Source of the DNA: Glaesserella australis
GTDB lineage: Bacteria; Pseudomonadota; Gammaproteobacteria; Enterobacterales; Pasteurellaceae
DNA length: 64,000 nt
Assembly (NCBI RefSeq): GCF_003260095.1
Contig: NZ_PTPX01000017.1
Coordinates: 62,001-126,000, forward strand
Reading direction: 5' to 3'
Part shown: positions 32,748 through 42,293 of the stretch, one piece after another
Layout of the letters: each line of letters starts with the position of its first letter
How positions within the stretch are numbered: the first letter of the stretch is position 1
Made by a program: the position numbers and the translations under genes
The notes under the pieces: model-generated
What the model saw: the letters and a program-made list of their open reading frames with translations, nothing else
The model's database searches: none
Told to the model about the DNA's origin: nothing

Positions 32748-33026
32748 ATGTTATGTGCAATTTATAAAAGCCCGAAAAAAGAAGGCATGTATCTTTACGT
32801 TGAAAAACGTGACCAGTTTGAGCAAGTACCTACGGAGTTGCGTCAAATTTTTGGCAAACCTGAATTTGTGATGTTGTTTAATTTAGTCGGCGAGAAACAG
32901 CTCAAGCGGGTAGATAATCAAGAAGTTTTGCAAAAAATCCAAACAGAAGGCTACTACTTACAAATGCCACCGCCACCTGAAAATCTGCATGCAGAATTTG
33001 TGGCAAGACAAAAAGGATTAAAATAA
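32748..33026 (+). CDS. ycgL: YcgL-domain protein
   Basis: 92 residues starting [20 protein letters not shown], with [23 protein letters not shown] split across the family's conserved region. The function of the YcgL fold is not established. The ATG at 32748, 4 bp after dnaB, is chosen because upstream in-frame Met codons lie inside dnaB and encode nothing YcgL-like. It overlaps nrdR by one base (TAATG). Confidence 0.88.
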   Translation: MLCAIYKSPKKEGMYLYVEKRDQFEQVPTELRQIFGKPEFVMLFNLVGEKQLKRVDNQEVLQKIQTEGYYLQMPPPPENLHAEFVARQKGLK

Positions 33027-33481
33027 TGCGTTGCCCATTTTGTTCGGCTGATGATACCAAAGTGATCGACTCACGCCTTGCGGCAGATGGTTATCAAATT
33101 CGCCGCAGACGTGAATGCCCTGAATGTAAAGAACGTTTTACCACTTTTGAAAGTGCAGAGCTTCTCATTCCTTATATTGTAAAAAATAACGGCAATAGAG
33201 AGCCATTTGATGAACGCAAATTAAGAACCAGCTTATCCCGAGCATTAGAAAAACGTTCTGTACATACTGATGATGTGGAAAAAGCGATTCATCATATTAT
33301 TTTACAGCTACAAGCCACAGGCGAGCGGGAAGTTTCGAGTAAATTTGTCGGCGATCTTGTACTTAATGAATTAAAACGACTAGATAAAGTGGCTTATATT
33401 CGTTTCGCTTCCGTTTATTTAAGTTTTGATGATATTGAAGAATTTAGTAAAGAAATTGAGAAATTAAAATTAGATCAGTAA
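33026..33481 (+). CDS. nrdR: Transcriptional repressor NrdR of ribonucleotide reductase genes
   Basis: 151 residues. The zinc ribbon has CPFC at the start and CPEC at about residues 31-34, in [17 protein letters not shown] and [16 protein letters not shown]. The ATP-cone domain follows, with [16 protein letters not shown]. NrdR senses ATP/dATP and represses nrd operons through paired NrdR boxes. Start overlaps the ycgL stop. The common downstream ribD is absent; instead a convergent glycosyltransferase follows. Confidence 0.95.
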   Translation: MRCPFCSADDTKVIDSRLAADGYQIRRRRECPECKERFTTFESAELLIPYIVKNNGNREPFDERKLRTSLSRALEKRSVHTDDVEKAIHHIILQLQATGEREVSSKFVGDLVLNELKRLDKVAYIRFASVYLSFDDIEEFSKEIEKLKLDQ

Positions 33482-33548
33482 CACGCCTTATATTTCATAA
33501 CCTTTAAAAACAGTTTATGTAATTGCTACATAATATTGCATTGAAAAT

Positions 33549-33569
33549 GCGTGAGAAACTCTCTCACGC
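33549..33569. terminator. Stem-loop between nrdR and the convergent glycosyltransferase gene
   Basis: GCGTGAGA (33549-33556) and TCTCACGC (33562-33569) around a 5-nt loop. No long T run on either side, so strength is uncertain. Confidence 0.5.
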
Positions 33570-33579
33570 AATACTCAAT

Positions 33580-34437
33580 TTAGTCTTTATCCCAAGGATA
33601 AACACCGCCATGGCGCTCAAGATGTTGCTGTTGCTTTTGTGCAGTAAGCTGGTAATTGATCTGTCTTATCCTTTCTCTACTTAAATGAGGGAAGTAATTT
33701 TCCAAAGTAGTAATAAAGCCCATATCATATTTGTCTAAATCATATAGATAATTGACAGTGAATTCTCTTGTACTGCAATGATTAGCTCCTAATTTTATAA
33801 GAGCATTAAATACATTTGTATCATTTTGTAGACCACTATACCAAAATTGTGATGTCAATATAGCTAACTCTCTTCTCATCATATAACAATTGGTATCAAT
33901 ATGATGTTTTTTGTGAGAGATTGTATTCATTTTTATTGTCGAATCATTGACAGTAATAGTGAAATTATATGGATTATCTAGTCTATTTTCATAAAATCCA
34001 ATAGATTCTAATGTATCTTTAGAAATAAACTGTCCATTTGGAGAATAAAAATTGCGGAACGAATAGACATAATCCGCCCCTGATTCATTCAAGGTTTTTA
34101 CTCCCATTTCAACGTGAGTTGGTTCGTACCAGTTATCATCATCTAAATAGCAGATTGCATCTTCTTTCACTAAAAATGGTGCAATGGCATTGATACTGCT
34201 GTTCGTCCAACGATTTGCCCCAGTATTCATTGGTAAATAAGTGGCAATCACGTCAGGATATTTATCTAAAATGGCTTTAGCGTCCGCCGCAAATTGTTCC
34301 CCATCGATAAATACATAATGCTTACAAGGGTAAGTTTGAGCTTTAACACTTAAAATTGCTCTTTCAAGGTGTGCTCTTCCGATAGTCGATGTAATTACCG
34401 CAACGGAATAAATTGTTGATTGTTTATCGGTCTGCAT
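33580..34437 (-). CDS. Family 2-type glycosyltransferase
   Basis: 285 residues, GT-A fold. SVAVITSTIGRAHLERAILS at the N-terminus starts the nucleotide-binding region, and CYLDDDNWYEPTHVEMG carries the metal-binding DxD. The middle part (about 140-220) is AT-rich and less conserved, where the acceptor is bound. No signal peptide or membrane helix, so it acts in the cytosol, perhaps on an LPS or surface-glycan precursor. No sugar-biosynthesis genes surround it, and the acceptor cannot be named. It starts 22 bp after hrpA on the same strand. Confidence 0.8.
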   Translation of the reverse strand: MQTDKQSTIYSVAVITSTIGRAHLERAILSVKAQTYPCKHYVFIDGEQFAADAKAILDKYPDVIATYLPMNTGANRWTNSSINAIAPFLVKEDAICYLDDDNWYEPTHVEMGVKTLNESGADYVYSFRNFYSPNGQFISKDTLESIGFYENRLDNPYNFTITVNDSTIKMNTISHKKHHIDTNCYMMRRELAILTSQFWYSGLQNDTNVFNALIKLGANHCSTREFTVNYLYDLDKYDMGFITTLENYFPHLSRERIRQINYQLTAQKQQQHLERHGGVYPWDKD

Positions 34438-34459
34438 TAGAAATATCCTTAATTAAAAC

Positions 34460-37400
34460 TTACAACTTAATTGTTTGAATAATATTCAAAATCCGCTTAT
34501 CCGAAATTGGATACTTCGTTCCTAACTGCTGTGCAAATAAGCTCACTCGTAGCTCTTCGATCATATAGCGAATTTCCAACACGTCATCAGAAATTGGTTT
34601 GGATTTCGGTAGTTTCGCCAACAGTTGCTGATAGGCGTTTTGAACCTGTTCCACACGCAACATTTTGGCTCGGTCGGCGTTGCTGTCCACGGCGAGTTTA
34701 TCTAACCGCTTGTCGATAGCGGTGAGATAGCGGTGTAAATCTGCAAGGCGTTTGTAGCCTGTTTTGGTGACAAAATCAGGGTAGATCAAACCTTCAATTT
34801 GGGCTTTGATGTCGGAAAGCGCAAATGCCATTGTAAAATCTAGCTTGCCTTTTAACCGCTTGTTGATTTCATAGGCAAGGGTGAGATTTTTTTCCACCTG
34901 TTTGGCAATTTCGATTGTTGTATCGTTCAAATTCGCTCGTACAAATTCGTGCAAGGCGTTGAATTTCTCTTCCGTCCACACAAAACCGCCGAAATCGTCA
35001 ATCAGCTTATCCACCGCACAGGCGATACAGTCGTCAATCAACTCTAACACTTTGCCGAACGGAGCAAAATAAAGCCCGAGTTTCGCTTTATTCGGCAGTT
35101 TTTCGTGCAAATACTTAATCGGCGACGGCACATTAAGCAACAACAGGCGGCGTAAGCCTGCTTGCATTGCTTTGGCTTGCTCAAATTCTGTTTCAAACAG
35201 CTTGATCCCCACGGCTTCTTTTTCATCGACAATCGCAGGATACGCCTTCACGCTGAAATGCTGTTTTTTCTGCTCGTAAAATTGCGGTAAATCGGCAAAA
35301 TTCCACAAATGCACACCGCTTTGCTCAATACCGTCATCGGCGATGTTGGAAAGTGTATGCTGCACTTGATCTTTTAATTGAAATTTCAGCTCGTCTAAAT
35401 TTTCGCTTTCGGCAATTTTTTTGCCTTTGTCGTCAATCACACGGAAACTAATGCGTAAATGGGCAGGCAGTTGGCTTAAATCCCACTGCTCAGGCTCAAC
35501 GCTCACGCCTGTCATTCGGCGAAGTTCGTAACTTAAACTTTCCAGCAACGGCTTTTTGAACGGCTCGGCTCGGGACAAAAAGGCTTCCGCATAGTTTGGG
35601 GCAGGCACGAAACTACGGCGAGTGGCTTTCGGCAAGGATTTTATCAGGGCAATCACCAACTCTTGTCGCAAGCCGGGAACGTGCCAGTCAAAGCCGTCAG
35701 GCTCAACTTGGTTGAGCAACGGCAACGGAATATGCACGGTGACACCGTCCGCTTGTGAGCCGATTTCGAACTGATAACTCAATTTGAGCTTGAGCGAGCC
35801 TTGATACCAAAAGTTCGGGAAATCCAGCTCGCTCACCTTGTTAGCGTTGTCGTTCATCAAAAACGATTTTTCAAAGTTGAGCAGTTCAGGATCTTTCTGC
35901 GATGCCTTTTTCCACCAGCTGTCGAAATGTTTGCTCGACACCACGTCTGTGCCGATCCGCTGATCGTAAAACTCAAACAGCACCTGCTCGTCCACCAAAA
36001 TATCACGGCGGCGAGATTTGTGTTCCAGCTCTTCAATCTCTTTGATCAAGCGGTTATTTTCTTTGAAAAATTTGTAATTATTGTGCCATTCGCCTTCCAC
36101 CAACGCCGAGCGGATAAAGATCTCACGGCTCACCACAGGGTCAATCGCCCCATAAATCACAGGGCGATTTGCCACAATCGGAATGCCGTAGAGCGACACT
36201 TTTTCATCGGCAACCACCGCCCCTTTCGACTTCGCCCAACGTGGTTCGCTGTAACTGGATTTGGTCAAATGCTTCGCCAACGGCTCCACCCATTCAGGTT
36301 CAATCCGTGCCACCATTCGTCCCCACAATTTGGTGGTTTCCACCAACTCTGCTGCCATTACCCATTTTGGCTGTTTTTTGAAAAGTACAGAGTTTGGGAA
36401 AAGGTAGAAGTGAGCGTTTCTAGCCCCTAAATAGTGCATTTTTTCGTTATCTTTTAAACCAATATGCGACAACAGCCCAGCCAATAAAGCGGTATGAATT
36501 TGCTGATAATTTGCGTCTTCGCTGTTAATCGGCAAGCCCATTTCACGCACCGCAAGGCGAAGTTGATGATAAATATCCTGCCACTCACGCACCCGCAAAT
36601 AGTTGAGATAATCCTTTTGGCAGAGCTTGCGAAACTGGTTTTTGGTCAGCTCTTTTTGTTGCGTTTGAATGTAGTGCCACAAATTCACAAACGCCAAAAA
36701 ATCGCTCTCTTTATCGGCAAAACGGCGATGTTTATCGTCCGCCGATTGCTGTTTTTCCTGCGGACGCTCACGGGGATCTTGAATAGAAAGAGCGGAGACA
36801 ATCATCATCACTTCGTGCAAACTGCCGTTTTTGGCGGCTTCGATCACCATTCGAGCAAGGCGTGGATCGACAGGGAGTTGGGCGAGCTGGCGACCGATTT
36901 CTGTGAGGCGATATGCCGAACGCTCCCCCCTTTGTAAAAGGGGGGCAGGGGGGGATTTTTTCGCATTATCAAATCCCCCCGCTACTGCGTAGCGACCCCC
37001 TTTTTCAAAGGGGGTAATAGCTTCCAACTCTTCCAACAAACGCACACCGTCCTGAATCTGCTTCCCATCAGGTGCATCAACAAACGGAAACGAAGCAATA
37101 TCCGTCAGCCCCAACGCCGTCATCTGCAAAATTACGGACGCTAAATTGGTGCGTAAAATTTCAGGATCGGTAAATTCAGGGCGTGAGTTGAAATCGTCTT
37201 CCGAATACAAGCGGATACAAATCCCTTCCGAAATACGACCGCAACGCCCTTTACGTTGGTTGGCGGACGCTTGCGAAATCGGCTCAATCGGCAAGCGTTG
37301 TACTTTGGTGCGGTAGCTATAACGGGAAATACGAGCCGTTCCCGTGTCGATTACATATTTGATATTCGGAATGGTCAGTGAAGTTTCCGCCACGTTGGTA

Positions 37401-38449
37401 GCAAGAATAATGCGATTTAGGCTACTTGGATTGAAAATCCGTTGCTGTTCTGCGGCGGATAAACGGGCGTACAACGGCAAAATTTCCGTGTGGCGAAGTT
37501 CCTGTTTCTGCAAGGCTTCAGCGGTATCACGGATTTCACGCTCACCGTTCATAAAGATCAAAATATCGCCCCTGCCTTCCGCTTGCAGTTCGTCCACCGC
37601 ATTGAGAATGCCTTGTAGCTGGTCTTGATCTTCTTCTTCGACAATCGGGCGATAACGCACTTCCACAGGGAAAGTTCTGCCCGATACTTCGATAATCGGA
37701 GCGTTGTTGAAATGTTTGGAAAAGCGTTCCACATCAATGGTTGCAGAGGTGATGATCACTTTCAGATCAGGGCGTTTCGCCAAAATCTGTTTCAGATAGC
37801 CGAGAATAAAATCGTTGTTGAGCGAGCGTTCGTGGGCTTCGTCAATAATCAATGTGTCGTATTGATTGAGATAGCGGTCGTTCTGAATTTCGGCGAGCAA
37901 AATCCCGTCCGTCATCAACTTCACTAGCGTGTTATCGCTAATCTGATCGTTAAAACGGACTTTATAGCCGACAGTCGAACCGAGTTCCGATTTCAACTCT
38001 TCGGCAATACGGCTTGCCACCGAGCGAGCGGCAATACGGCGTGGCTGGGTATGTCCAATCAACCCTTTCACCCCACGCCCAAGTTCCAAACACATTTTCG
38101 GCAACTGAGTCGTTTTACCCGACCCCGTTTCCCCTGCAATCACCACCACTTGATGTTCCGTAATCAGTTTTAAAATTTCATCACGGCGAGCAGATACAGG
38201 CAGATCGGGATAGTCGATGTTAAGCTGTTCTGCTTGTTGTTTACGTAACGAAAAACGGGCTTTACAAGCGGTAAGATCGGTTTCAATTTCTGCAATAACG
38301 GCTTGTTTGGCTTGGTCGTTTTTAATGTTCGCAAGCCCCTGAATGCGAGAATGCAAACGGCGATAATCGATATTAGTTAGATCTTTAAGTTGAGCCATTA
38401 ACGCCTTTTGCGTTTCATCAAGCGGTCGGTTTTTAAGATTTTTTTGCAT
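34460..38449 (-). CDS. hrpA: ATP-dependent RNA helicase HrpA, with an in-frame palindromic repeat insert
   Basis: 1329 residues, DEAH-box helicase. Walker A AGETGSGKTTQLP, DEAH box IIDEAHERS, SATI motif TSATIDVERF, and motif VI QRKGRCGR. The helicase-associated and OB-fold domains and the long HrpA-specific C-terminal half (DUF3418) follow. It acts on RNA/mRNA processing and stalled ribosomes. Between LEELEAIT and the conserved LTEIGRQLAQLPVDP lies an additional stretch of about 31 residues encoded by a palindromic repeat at 36924-37014. It keeps the frame open, and its sequence (GGFDNAKKSPPAPLLQRG) is not helicase-like. Confidence 0.93.
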   Translation of the reverse strand: MQKNLKNRPLDETQKALMAQLKDLTNIDYRRLHSRIQGLANIKNDQAKQAVIAEIETDLTACKARFSLRKQQAEQLNIDYPDLPVSARRDEILKLITEHQVVVIAGETGSGKTTQLPKMCLELGRGVKGLIGHTQPRRIAARSVASRIAEELKSELGSTVGYKVRFNDQISDNTLVKLMTDGILLAEIQNDRYLNQYDTLIIDEAHERSLNNDFILGYLKQILAKRPDLKVIITSATIDVERFSKHFNNAPIIEVSGRTFPVEVRYRPIVEEEDQDQLQGILNAVDELQAEGRGDILIFMNGEREIRDTAEALQKQELRHTEILPLYARLSAAEQQRIFNPSSLNRIILATNVAETSLTIPNIKYVIDTGTARISRYSYRTKVQRLPIEPISQASANQRKGRCGRISEGICIRLYSEDDFNSRPEFTDPEILRTNLASVILQMTALGLTDIASFPFVDAPDGKQIQDGVRLLEELEAITPFEKGGRYAVAGGFDNAKKSPPAPLLQRGERSAYRLTEIGRQLAQLPVDPRLARMVIEAAKNGSLHEVMMIVSALSIQDPRERPQEKQQSADDKHRRFADKESDFLAFVNLWHYIQTQQKELTKNQFRKLCQKDYLNYLRVREWQDIYHQLRLAVREMGLPINSEDANYQQIHTALLAGLLSHIGLKDNEKMHYLGARNAHFYLFPNSVLFKKQPKWVMAAELVETTKLWGRMVARIEPEWVEPLAKHLTKSSYSEPRWAKSKGAVVADEKVSLYGIPIVANRPVIYGAIDPVVSREIFIRSALVEGEWHNNYKFFKENNRLIKEIEELEHKSRRRDILVDEQVLFEFYDQRIGTDVVSSKHFDSWWKKASQKDPELLNFEKSFLMNDNANKVSELDFPNFWYQGSLKLKLSYQFEIGSQADGVTVHIPLPLLNQVEPDGFDWHVPGLRQELVIALIKSLPKATRRSFVPAPNYAEAFLSRAEPFKKPLLESLSYELRRMTGVSVEPEQWDLSQLPAHLRISFRVIDDKGKKIAESENLDELKFQLKDQVQHTLSNIADDGIEQSGVHLWNFADLPQFYEQKKQHFSVKAYPAIVDEKEAVGIKLFETEFEQAKAMQAGLRRLLLLNVPSPIKYLHEKLPNKAKLGLYFAPFGKVLELIDDCIACAVDKLIDDFGGFVWTEEKFNALHEFVRANLNDTTIEIAKQVEKNLTLAYEINKRLKGKLDFTMAFALSDIKAQIEGLIYPDFVTKTGYKRLADLHRYLTAIDKRLDKLAVDSNADRAKMLRVEQVQNAYQQLLAKLPKSKPISDDVLEIRYMIEELRVSLFAQQLGTKYPISDKRILNIIQTIKL
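36924..37014. repeat. Palindromic repeat element inserted in-frame in hrpA
   Basis: Nested inverted repeats: CCCCCC-TTTGTAAAA-GGGGGG (36925-36945), GGGGGGATTTTT with AAATCCCCCC (36948-36980), GCTACTGCGTAGC (36981-36993), and CCCCC-TTTTTCAAA-GGGGG (36996-37014). The element contains no stop codon in the hrpA frame. Confidence 0.8.
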
Positions 38450-38463
38450 ATTTCAAATTTAAT

Positions 38464-38916
38464 TTACGATTTTCCAATGACCAACGACAAAATCCCTGCC
38501 GCAATGAGCGGTCCGACAGGTACGCCTTTAAGAAAAGCAACACCAATGATCGTGCCGATCAATAAGCCGGTGACTAACACCGGTTGTGCGCCCATTAAGT
38601 TTACGCCACGTCCGCCAAGCCAAGCTACCGCAATACCTGCAATAATGGCGACAATCATTTTCCAGTTTAAAAGTTGAACCAGTTCAGGAAACGCAATCCG
38701 CCCTGAAACAAGGGGAGCAAGCACGCCGATAGTGAGAATAATAATGCCAATTTTAATGCCATATTGATCCAAATAAGGCACATATTTTGCGAGCAAGGTT
38801 TGTTGCATAATCAGTAAGACTGCACCAGCAATAGTAACAGCACTGTTTTGGCTGAAAATGCCGAGTAAAATTAAGGCAACGAGAAGTAAGGCAACAGAGT
38901 TAAATTGTAGTGACAT
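38464..38916 (-). CDS. yeaL: DUF441-family membrane protein (YeaL)
   Basis: 150 residues with four hydrophobic segments. The family-typical [37 protein letters not shown] and [16 protein letters not shown] are present. Function unknown. The gene ends 14 bp before the hrpA start on the same strand and may be co-transcribed with it. Confidence 0.85.
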   Translation of the reverse strand: MSLQFNSVALLLVALILLGIFSQNSAVTIAGAVLLIMQQTLLAKYVPYLDQYGIKIGIIILTIGVLAPLVSGRIAFPELVQLLNWKMIVAIIAGIAVAWLGGRGVNLMGAQPVLVTGLLIGTIIGVAFLKGVPVGPLIAAGILSLVIGKS

Positions 38917-38986
38917 CGTGGTAATCGTAGCAATAAAAGTAAAATCCCTTACTTATGCAAAGTAAGGGATAAGGTAAGTTATTCGG

Positions 38987-39289
38987 TTAGTTGATAAATC
39001 GCATTAGTCCCATAATTAAGCTCATCGCAGCCACAATAATACCGACCATTTTGTACATCGTGTCTGTGAGCCGAGTTTCTAGTTGAGCTAATTTTGTGTC
39101 AAATTTAGCTTCCATTTGGGTCATTCTCAACTCAAAATCAGCTTTACTTAGCAAAGTCCGCTGGCTTTGCTCAAGTGCATCGTCTAATGCATCAGCAAAA
39201 GCCTCCGCCACTTCAGGTGGTTGGTTGGCTTCTTGTAGCTTTTTCACAAAGCGAAGTTTATCAAATCGAATACTCATTGTTGCGTCCAT
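38987..39289 (-). CDS. Small coiled-coil protein with C-terminal membrane anchor (DUF1640/CCDC90-like)
   Basis: 100 residues. The N-terminal part reads FDKLRFVKKLQEANQPPEVA, then a predicted coiled coil (QMEAKFDTKLAQLETRL), and a C-terminal hydrophobic helix VGIIVAAMSLIMGLMRF. This layout is that of DUF1640/CCDC90-type proteins, found widely in bacteria and as mitochondrial calcium-uniporter regulators. The bacterial role is unknown. MDATMSIRF is chosen as start because AAGGAACAACAA precedes it; a second Met four codons in is an alternative. Confidence 0.75.
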   Translation of the reverse strand: MDATMSIRFDKLRFVKKLQEANQPPEVAEAFADALDDALEQSQRTLLSKADFELRMTQMEAKFDTKLAQLETRLTDTMYKMVGIIVAAMSLIMGLMRFIN

Positions 39290-39384
39290 TTGTTGTTCCT
39301 TGTGTGATTGATATGCTTAAAAAATAACATAAATCACACAACGGGTTTGGGCTAATTTTGTGATCTGCGTCGAAAAACAGAAAA

Positions 39385-39981
39385 TTAACTTGCAACCATT
39401 ACCATTGCTGGTCGAATAACTCGTCCGTGTAAGGTGTAGCCTTTTTGTAATACCACGCTGATGTGGTTTGGCTCAATGCCTTCGGCAGGTTGCATTGAAA
39501 TGGCTTGGTGAAGTTCAGGGTTAAAGGCTTCGCCCACTACGCCAACGGCTTCAATACCGAAGTTGTTTAAGGTTGAAATTAAGCCTTTGAGCGTTAATTC
39601 CACCCCTGATTTCACGCTTTCTTCTGCTCCCTCAAGGGCTTGCAAACCACGCTCTAAGTTATCGACCACGTTCAACATCTCTTTTGAGAATTTTTCCAAC
39701 GCAAACTTATGGGCTTTTTCCACATCTTGCTCTGCACGGCGGCGGATATTTTCAATCTCTGCTCTCGCACGAAGTTGAATATCTTGTTCGCGTTTATCCG
39801 CTTCGGCAATGTATTCTTCAAGCTCTTGAACTCGGGCAATTGCCTCTGTAAGCGGGTCGATTTCCGCATTTTCTTGCGATACGGTTTCTTGCACTTCAGG
39901 CTCCACAGCTGTTTGTTCTGCTGTTTCTGTTGCTTGGTTAAGTTCTTGTTCTACTTGTTCTTTTTCAGTTTGGTTAGTCAT
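39385..39981 (-). CDS. grpE: GrpE, nucleotide exchange factor for DnaK
   Basis: 198 residues. An acidic, Gln/Glu-rich N-terminal tail of about 50 residues precedes the long dimerisation helix ([20 protein letters not shown]). The C-terminal beta domain carries [30 protein letters not shown] and MVMVAS, the usual GrpE ending. It releases ADP from DnaK during protein folding. A sigma-32-like promoter lies upstream (40033-40061). Confidence 0.95.
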   Translation of the reverse strand: MTNQTEKEQVEQELNQATETAEQTAVEPEVQETVSQENAEIDPLTEAIARVQELEEYIAEADKREQDIQLRARAEIENIRRRAEQDVEKAHKFALEKFSKEMLNVVDNLERGLQALEGAEESVKSGVELTLKGLISTLNNFGIEAVGVVGEAFNPELHQAISMQPAEGIEPNHISVVLQKGYTLHGRVIRPAMVMVAS

Positions 39982-40032
39982 TGTCTATCCTCAAATTTTG
40001 ACTTTGCAAATTTTTGTACTAAAACGACCGCT

Positions 40033-40061
40033 AATATAGCGACAAATTAAGGGATTTCAAG
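40033..40061 (-). promoter_or_regulatory. Sigma-32 (heat-shock) type promoter of grpE
   Basis: On the minus strand CTTGAAA (40061-40055), a 14-bp spacer, then GCTATATT (40040-40033), which fits the heat-shock consensus CTTGAAA-N13/14-CCCCATNT at the -35 and loosely at the -10. It lies 50 bp before the grpE ATG. Confidence 0.5.
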
Positions 40062-40161
40062 GTATAAATGATTATTTTCCATTGCAATCTGTTTTCTTTA
40101 ACCACTTTTCGCTATAATCGCCACAATTTTTTCAAAATTTTAGATAAGAAGGATAATAAAT

Positions 40162-41931
40162 ATGATGCGTTCTCATTATTGCGGTGTGTTAAACCGTACT
40201 CACGTTGGTGAGCAAGTAACATTAAGCGGTTGGGTACACCGTGTGCGTAACCTTGGTCGTTTTATTTTTATGCAAATTCGTGACCGTGAAGGGATCGTGC
40301 AGGTTTTCTTTGATGAGAAAGATGAAGCGTTGTTCAAACAAGCGTCAGCGTTGCGTGCCGAAGCCTGTGTGCAAATTAAAGGCGAAGTGATTGCCCGTGA
40401 TGAATCTCAAATTAATAAAGAAATGGCAACGGGTGAGATTGAAGTGTTGGTGAAAGATCTGTTGGTCTATAACAATTCAGAGGTATTGCCCCTTGACTTC
40501 AACCAAAATAACACCGAAGAACAGCGTTTAAAATATCGTTATTTGGATTTACGCCGTCCTGAAATGGCGGAGCGTTTGAAAACCCGTGCCAAAATCACTA
40601 GTTTTGTACGCCGTTATATGGACGACAACGGCTTCCTTGATATTGAAACGCCAATGCTCACCAAAGCGACCCCTGAAGGTGCGCGTGACTATTTAGTGCC
40701 AAGCCGTGTGCATAAAGGCAAATTCTACGCCTTGCCACAATCGCCACAGTTGTTCAAACAGTTGCTGATGATGTCGGGCTTTGACCGTTATTATCAAATC
40801 GTGAAATGTTTCCGTGATGAAGATTTGCGTGCGGATCGTCAGCCTGAATTTACCCAAATCGATGTGGAAACCACCTTTATGACCGCCCCTGAAGTGCGTG
40901 CGTTAATGGAAAAAATGATTCGTGGCTTATGGTTGGAGCGTTTAAATGTCGATTTAGGTGAGTTCCCACAAATGACCTTTGCCGAAGCAATGCGTCGTTA
41001 CGGTTCAGACAAGCCTGATTTGCGTAATCCGTTGGAATTAGTCGATGTGGCGGATATTTTAAAAGACGTTGAGTTTAAAGTGTTTAAAGAGCCAGCGAAT
41101 GATCCTGAAGGACGTGTGGCGGTGATCCGTGTACCAAATGGAGCGGAAATTACCCGTAAACAGATTGATGAATATACTCAATTTGTCGGCATTTACGGTG
41201 CAAAAGGCTTGGCGTGGGCGAAAGTGAACGATGTTAATGCTGGCTTAGACGGCTTACAAAGCCCGATTGCGAAGTTCTTAACAGACGATGTGGTAAAAGC
41301 GTTGTTGGCACGTGTCAATGCTCAAAATGGCGATATTATCTTCTTTGGTGCGGACAGTGAAAAAGTTGTGACCGATGCAATGGGTGCGTTGCGTTTGAAA
41401 GTTGGACGTGATCTAGGTTTAACGGATCTCACCGCTTGGAAACCGCTTTGGGTAGTGGACTTCCCGATGTTTGAGAAAGATGATGAAGGCAACTGGTCAG
41501 CAATGCACCACCCGTTCACCGCACCGAAAGATTTAAGCCCTGAAGAGCTTGTAAAAGATCCGAAAGGTGCCGTGGCGAATGCTTACGATATGGTGATCAA
41601 CGGCTATGAAGTCGGCGGAGGTTCTGTGCGTATTTTCGACCCGAAAATGCAACAAACAGTCTTCAGCATTTTAGGTATTAACGAAGAAGAGCAGAAAGAG
41701 AAATTTGGCTTCTTGTTAGACGCATTAAAATTCGGTACCCCACCGCACGCAGGCTTGGCGTTTGGTTTAGACCGTTTGACGATGCTCATCACTGGCACAG
41801 AAAATATCCGTGATGTAATCGCATTCCCGAAAACCACTGCTGCAGCTTGTTTGATGACAGACGCACCGAGCTTTGCTAATCCAAAAGCGTTGGCGGAATT
41901 GGCTATTCAGACAACGGTTGAAAAAGAGTAA
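40162..41931 (+). CDS. aspS: Aspartyl-tRNA synthetase
   Basis: 589 residues, bacterial-type class IIb synthetase. The OB-fold anticodon domain is at the N-terminus ([20 protein letters not shown]). Motif 2 is [18 protein letters not shown], the GAD insertion domain follows in the middle, and motif 3 is [12 protein letters not shown]. It charges tRNA-Asp. The ATG at 40162 has AAGGATAATAAAT at good spacing; the next codon is also ATG and could be the start. A terminator follows at 41939-41960. Confidence 0.96.
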   Translation: MMRSHYCGVLNRTHVGEQVTLSGWVHRVRNLGRFIFMQIRDREGIVQVFFDEKDEALFKQASALRAEACVQIKGEVIARDESQINKEMATGEIEVLVKDLLVYNNSEVLPLDFNQNNTEEQRLKYRYLDLRRPEMAERLKTRAKITSFVRRYMDDNGFLDIETPMLTKATPEGARDYLVPSRVHKGKFYALPQSPQLFKQLLMMSGFDRYYQIVKCFRDEDLRADRQPEFTQIDVETTFMTAPEVRALMEKMIRGLWLERLNVDLGEFPQMTFAEAMRRYGSDKPDLRNPLELVDVADILKDVEFKVFKEPANDPEGRVAVIRVPNGAEITRKQIDEYTQFVGIYGAKGLAWAKVNDVNAGLDGLQSPIAKFLTDDVVKALLARVNAQNGDIIFFGADSEKVVTDAMGALRLKVGRDLGLTDLTAWKPLWVVDFPMFEKDDEGNWSAMHHPFTAPKDLSPEELVKDPKGAVANAYDMVINGYEVGGGSVRIFDPKMQQTVFSILGINEEEQKEKFGFLLDALKFGTPPHAGLAFGLDRLTMLITGTENIRDVIAFPKTTAAACLMTDAPSFANPKALAELAIQTTVEKE

Positions 41932-41938
41932 TGGAGAT

Positions 41939-41960
41939 AGGGGCGGAAATTTTCGCCCCT
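41939..41960. terminator. Rho-independent terminator of aspS
   Basis: AGGGGCG (41939-41945) and CGCCCCT (41954-41960) with an 8-nt loop, followed by TGTTTTAT. Confidence 0.75.
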
Positions 41961-41969
41961 TGTTTTATC

Positions 41970-42013
41970 TTGCTATTTCCTGTTTTGATTTTATAATGTG
42001 CCAAAATGACACA
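41970..42013 (+). promoter_or_regulatory. Promoter and palindromic operator of the TacAT toxin-antitoxin operon
   Basis: TTGCTA (41970-41975), a 16-bp spacer, and TATAAT (41992-41997). The palindrome TGTGcCAaaaTGaCACA (41997-42013) begins on the last base of the -10 box, the right place for autorepression by the ribbon-helix-helix antitoxin. Confidence 0.65.
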
Positions 42014-42023
42014 GGAGTAAAAG

Positions 42024-42290
42024 ATGACACAAGCAAGTTTACCCCGAATTACCGCTCGAATTGATGTGGCAACCCAAGAATTACTGCTTAATGCGGCAGC
42101 GTTAGTGGGTATTTCTAGCCTAAATTCGTTTGTGCTAAACGCTGCGATTGAAAAGGCAAATGCAATTTTGCGTGAAGAAAAAATGACGCAGTTTAATGAT
42201 GAAGATACCCGTTTGCTGCTGCACTATTTGGATAATCCACCTGAACCCAATGCCCATTTGCGATCGCTTTTTTTAGATGAGCAAAGATAG
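42024..42290 (+). CDS. tacA: TacA-like antitoxin (DUF1778, ribbon-helix-helix)
   Basis: 88 residues. The N-terminal PRITARIDVATQELLLNAAALVG-like segment is the DUF1778 ribbon-helix-helix DNA-binding fold. The C-terminal tail, rich in acidic and aromatic residues (DEDTRLLLHYLDNPPEP), would wrap around and neutralise the toxin. ATG follows CAGGAG. The toxin gene begins 3 bp after its stop. It probably represses the operon by binding the palindrome just upstream. Confidence 0.9.
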   Translation: MTQASLPRITARIDVATQELLLNAAALVGISSLNSFVLNAAIEKANAILREEKMTQFNDEDTRLLLHYLDNPPEPNAHLRSLFLDEQR

Positions 42291-42293
42291 TCA

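Noticed and set aside
35801-36430. A 209-residue open frame on the plus strand
   Set aside because: It is antisense to hrpA, has no ribosome site and no family resemblance.
41997-42013. Terminator hairpin of aspS
   Set aside because: The aspS terminator is the G/C stem at 41939-41960. This palindrome overlaps a TATAAT box and is better explained as the antitoxin operator.
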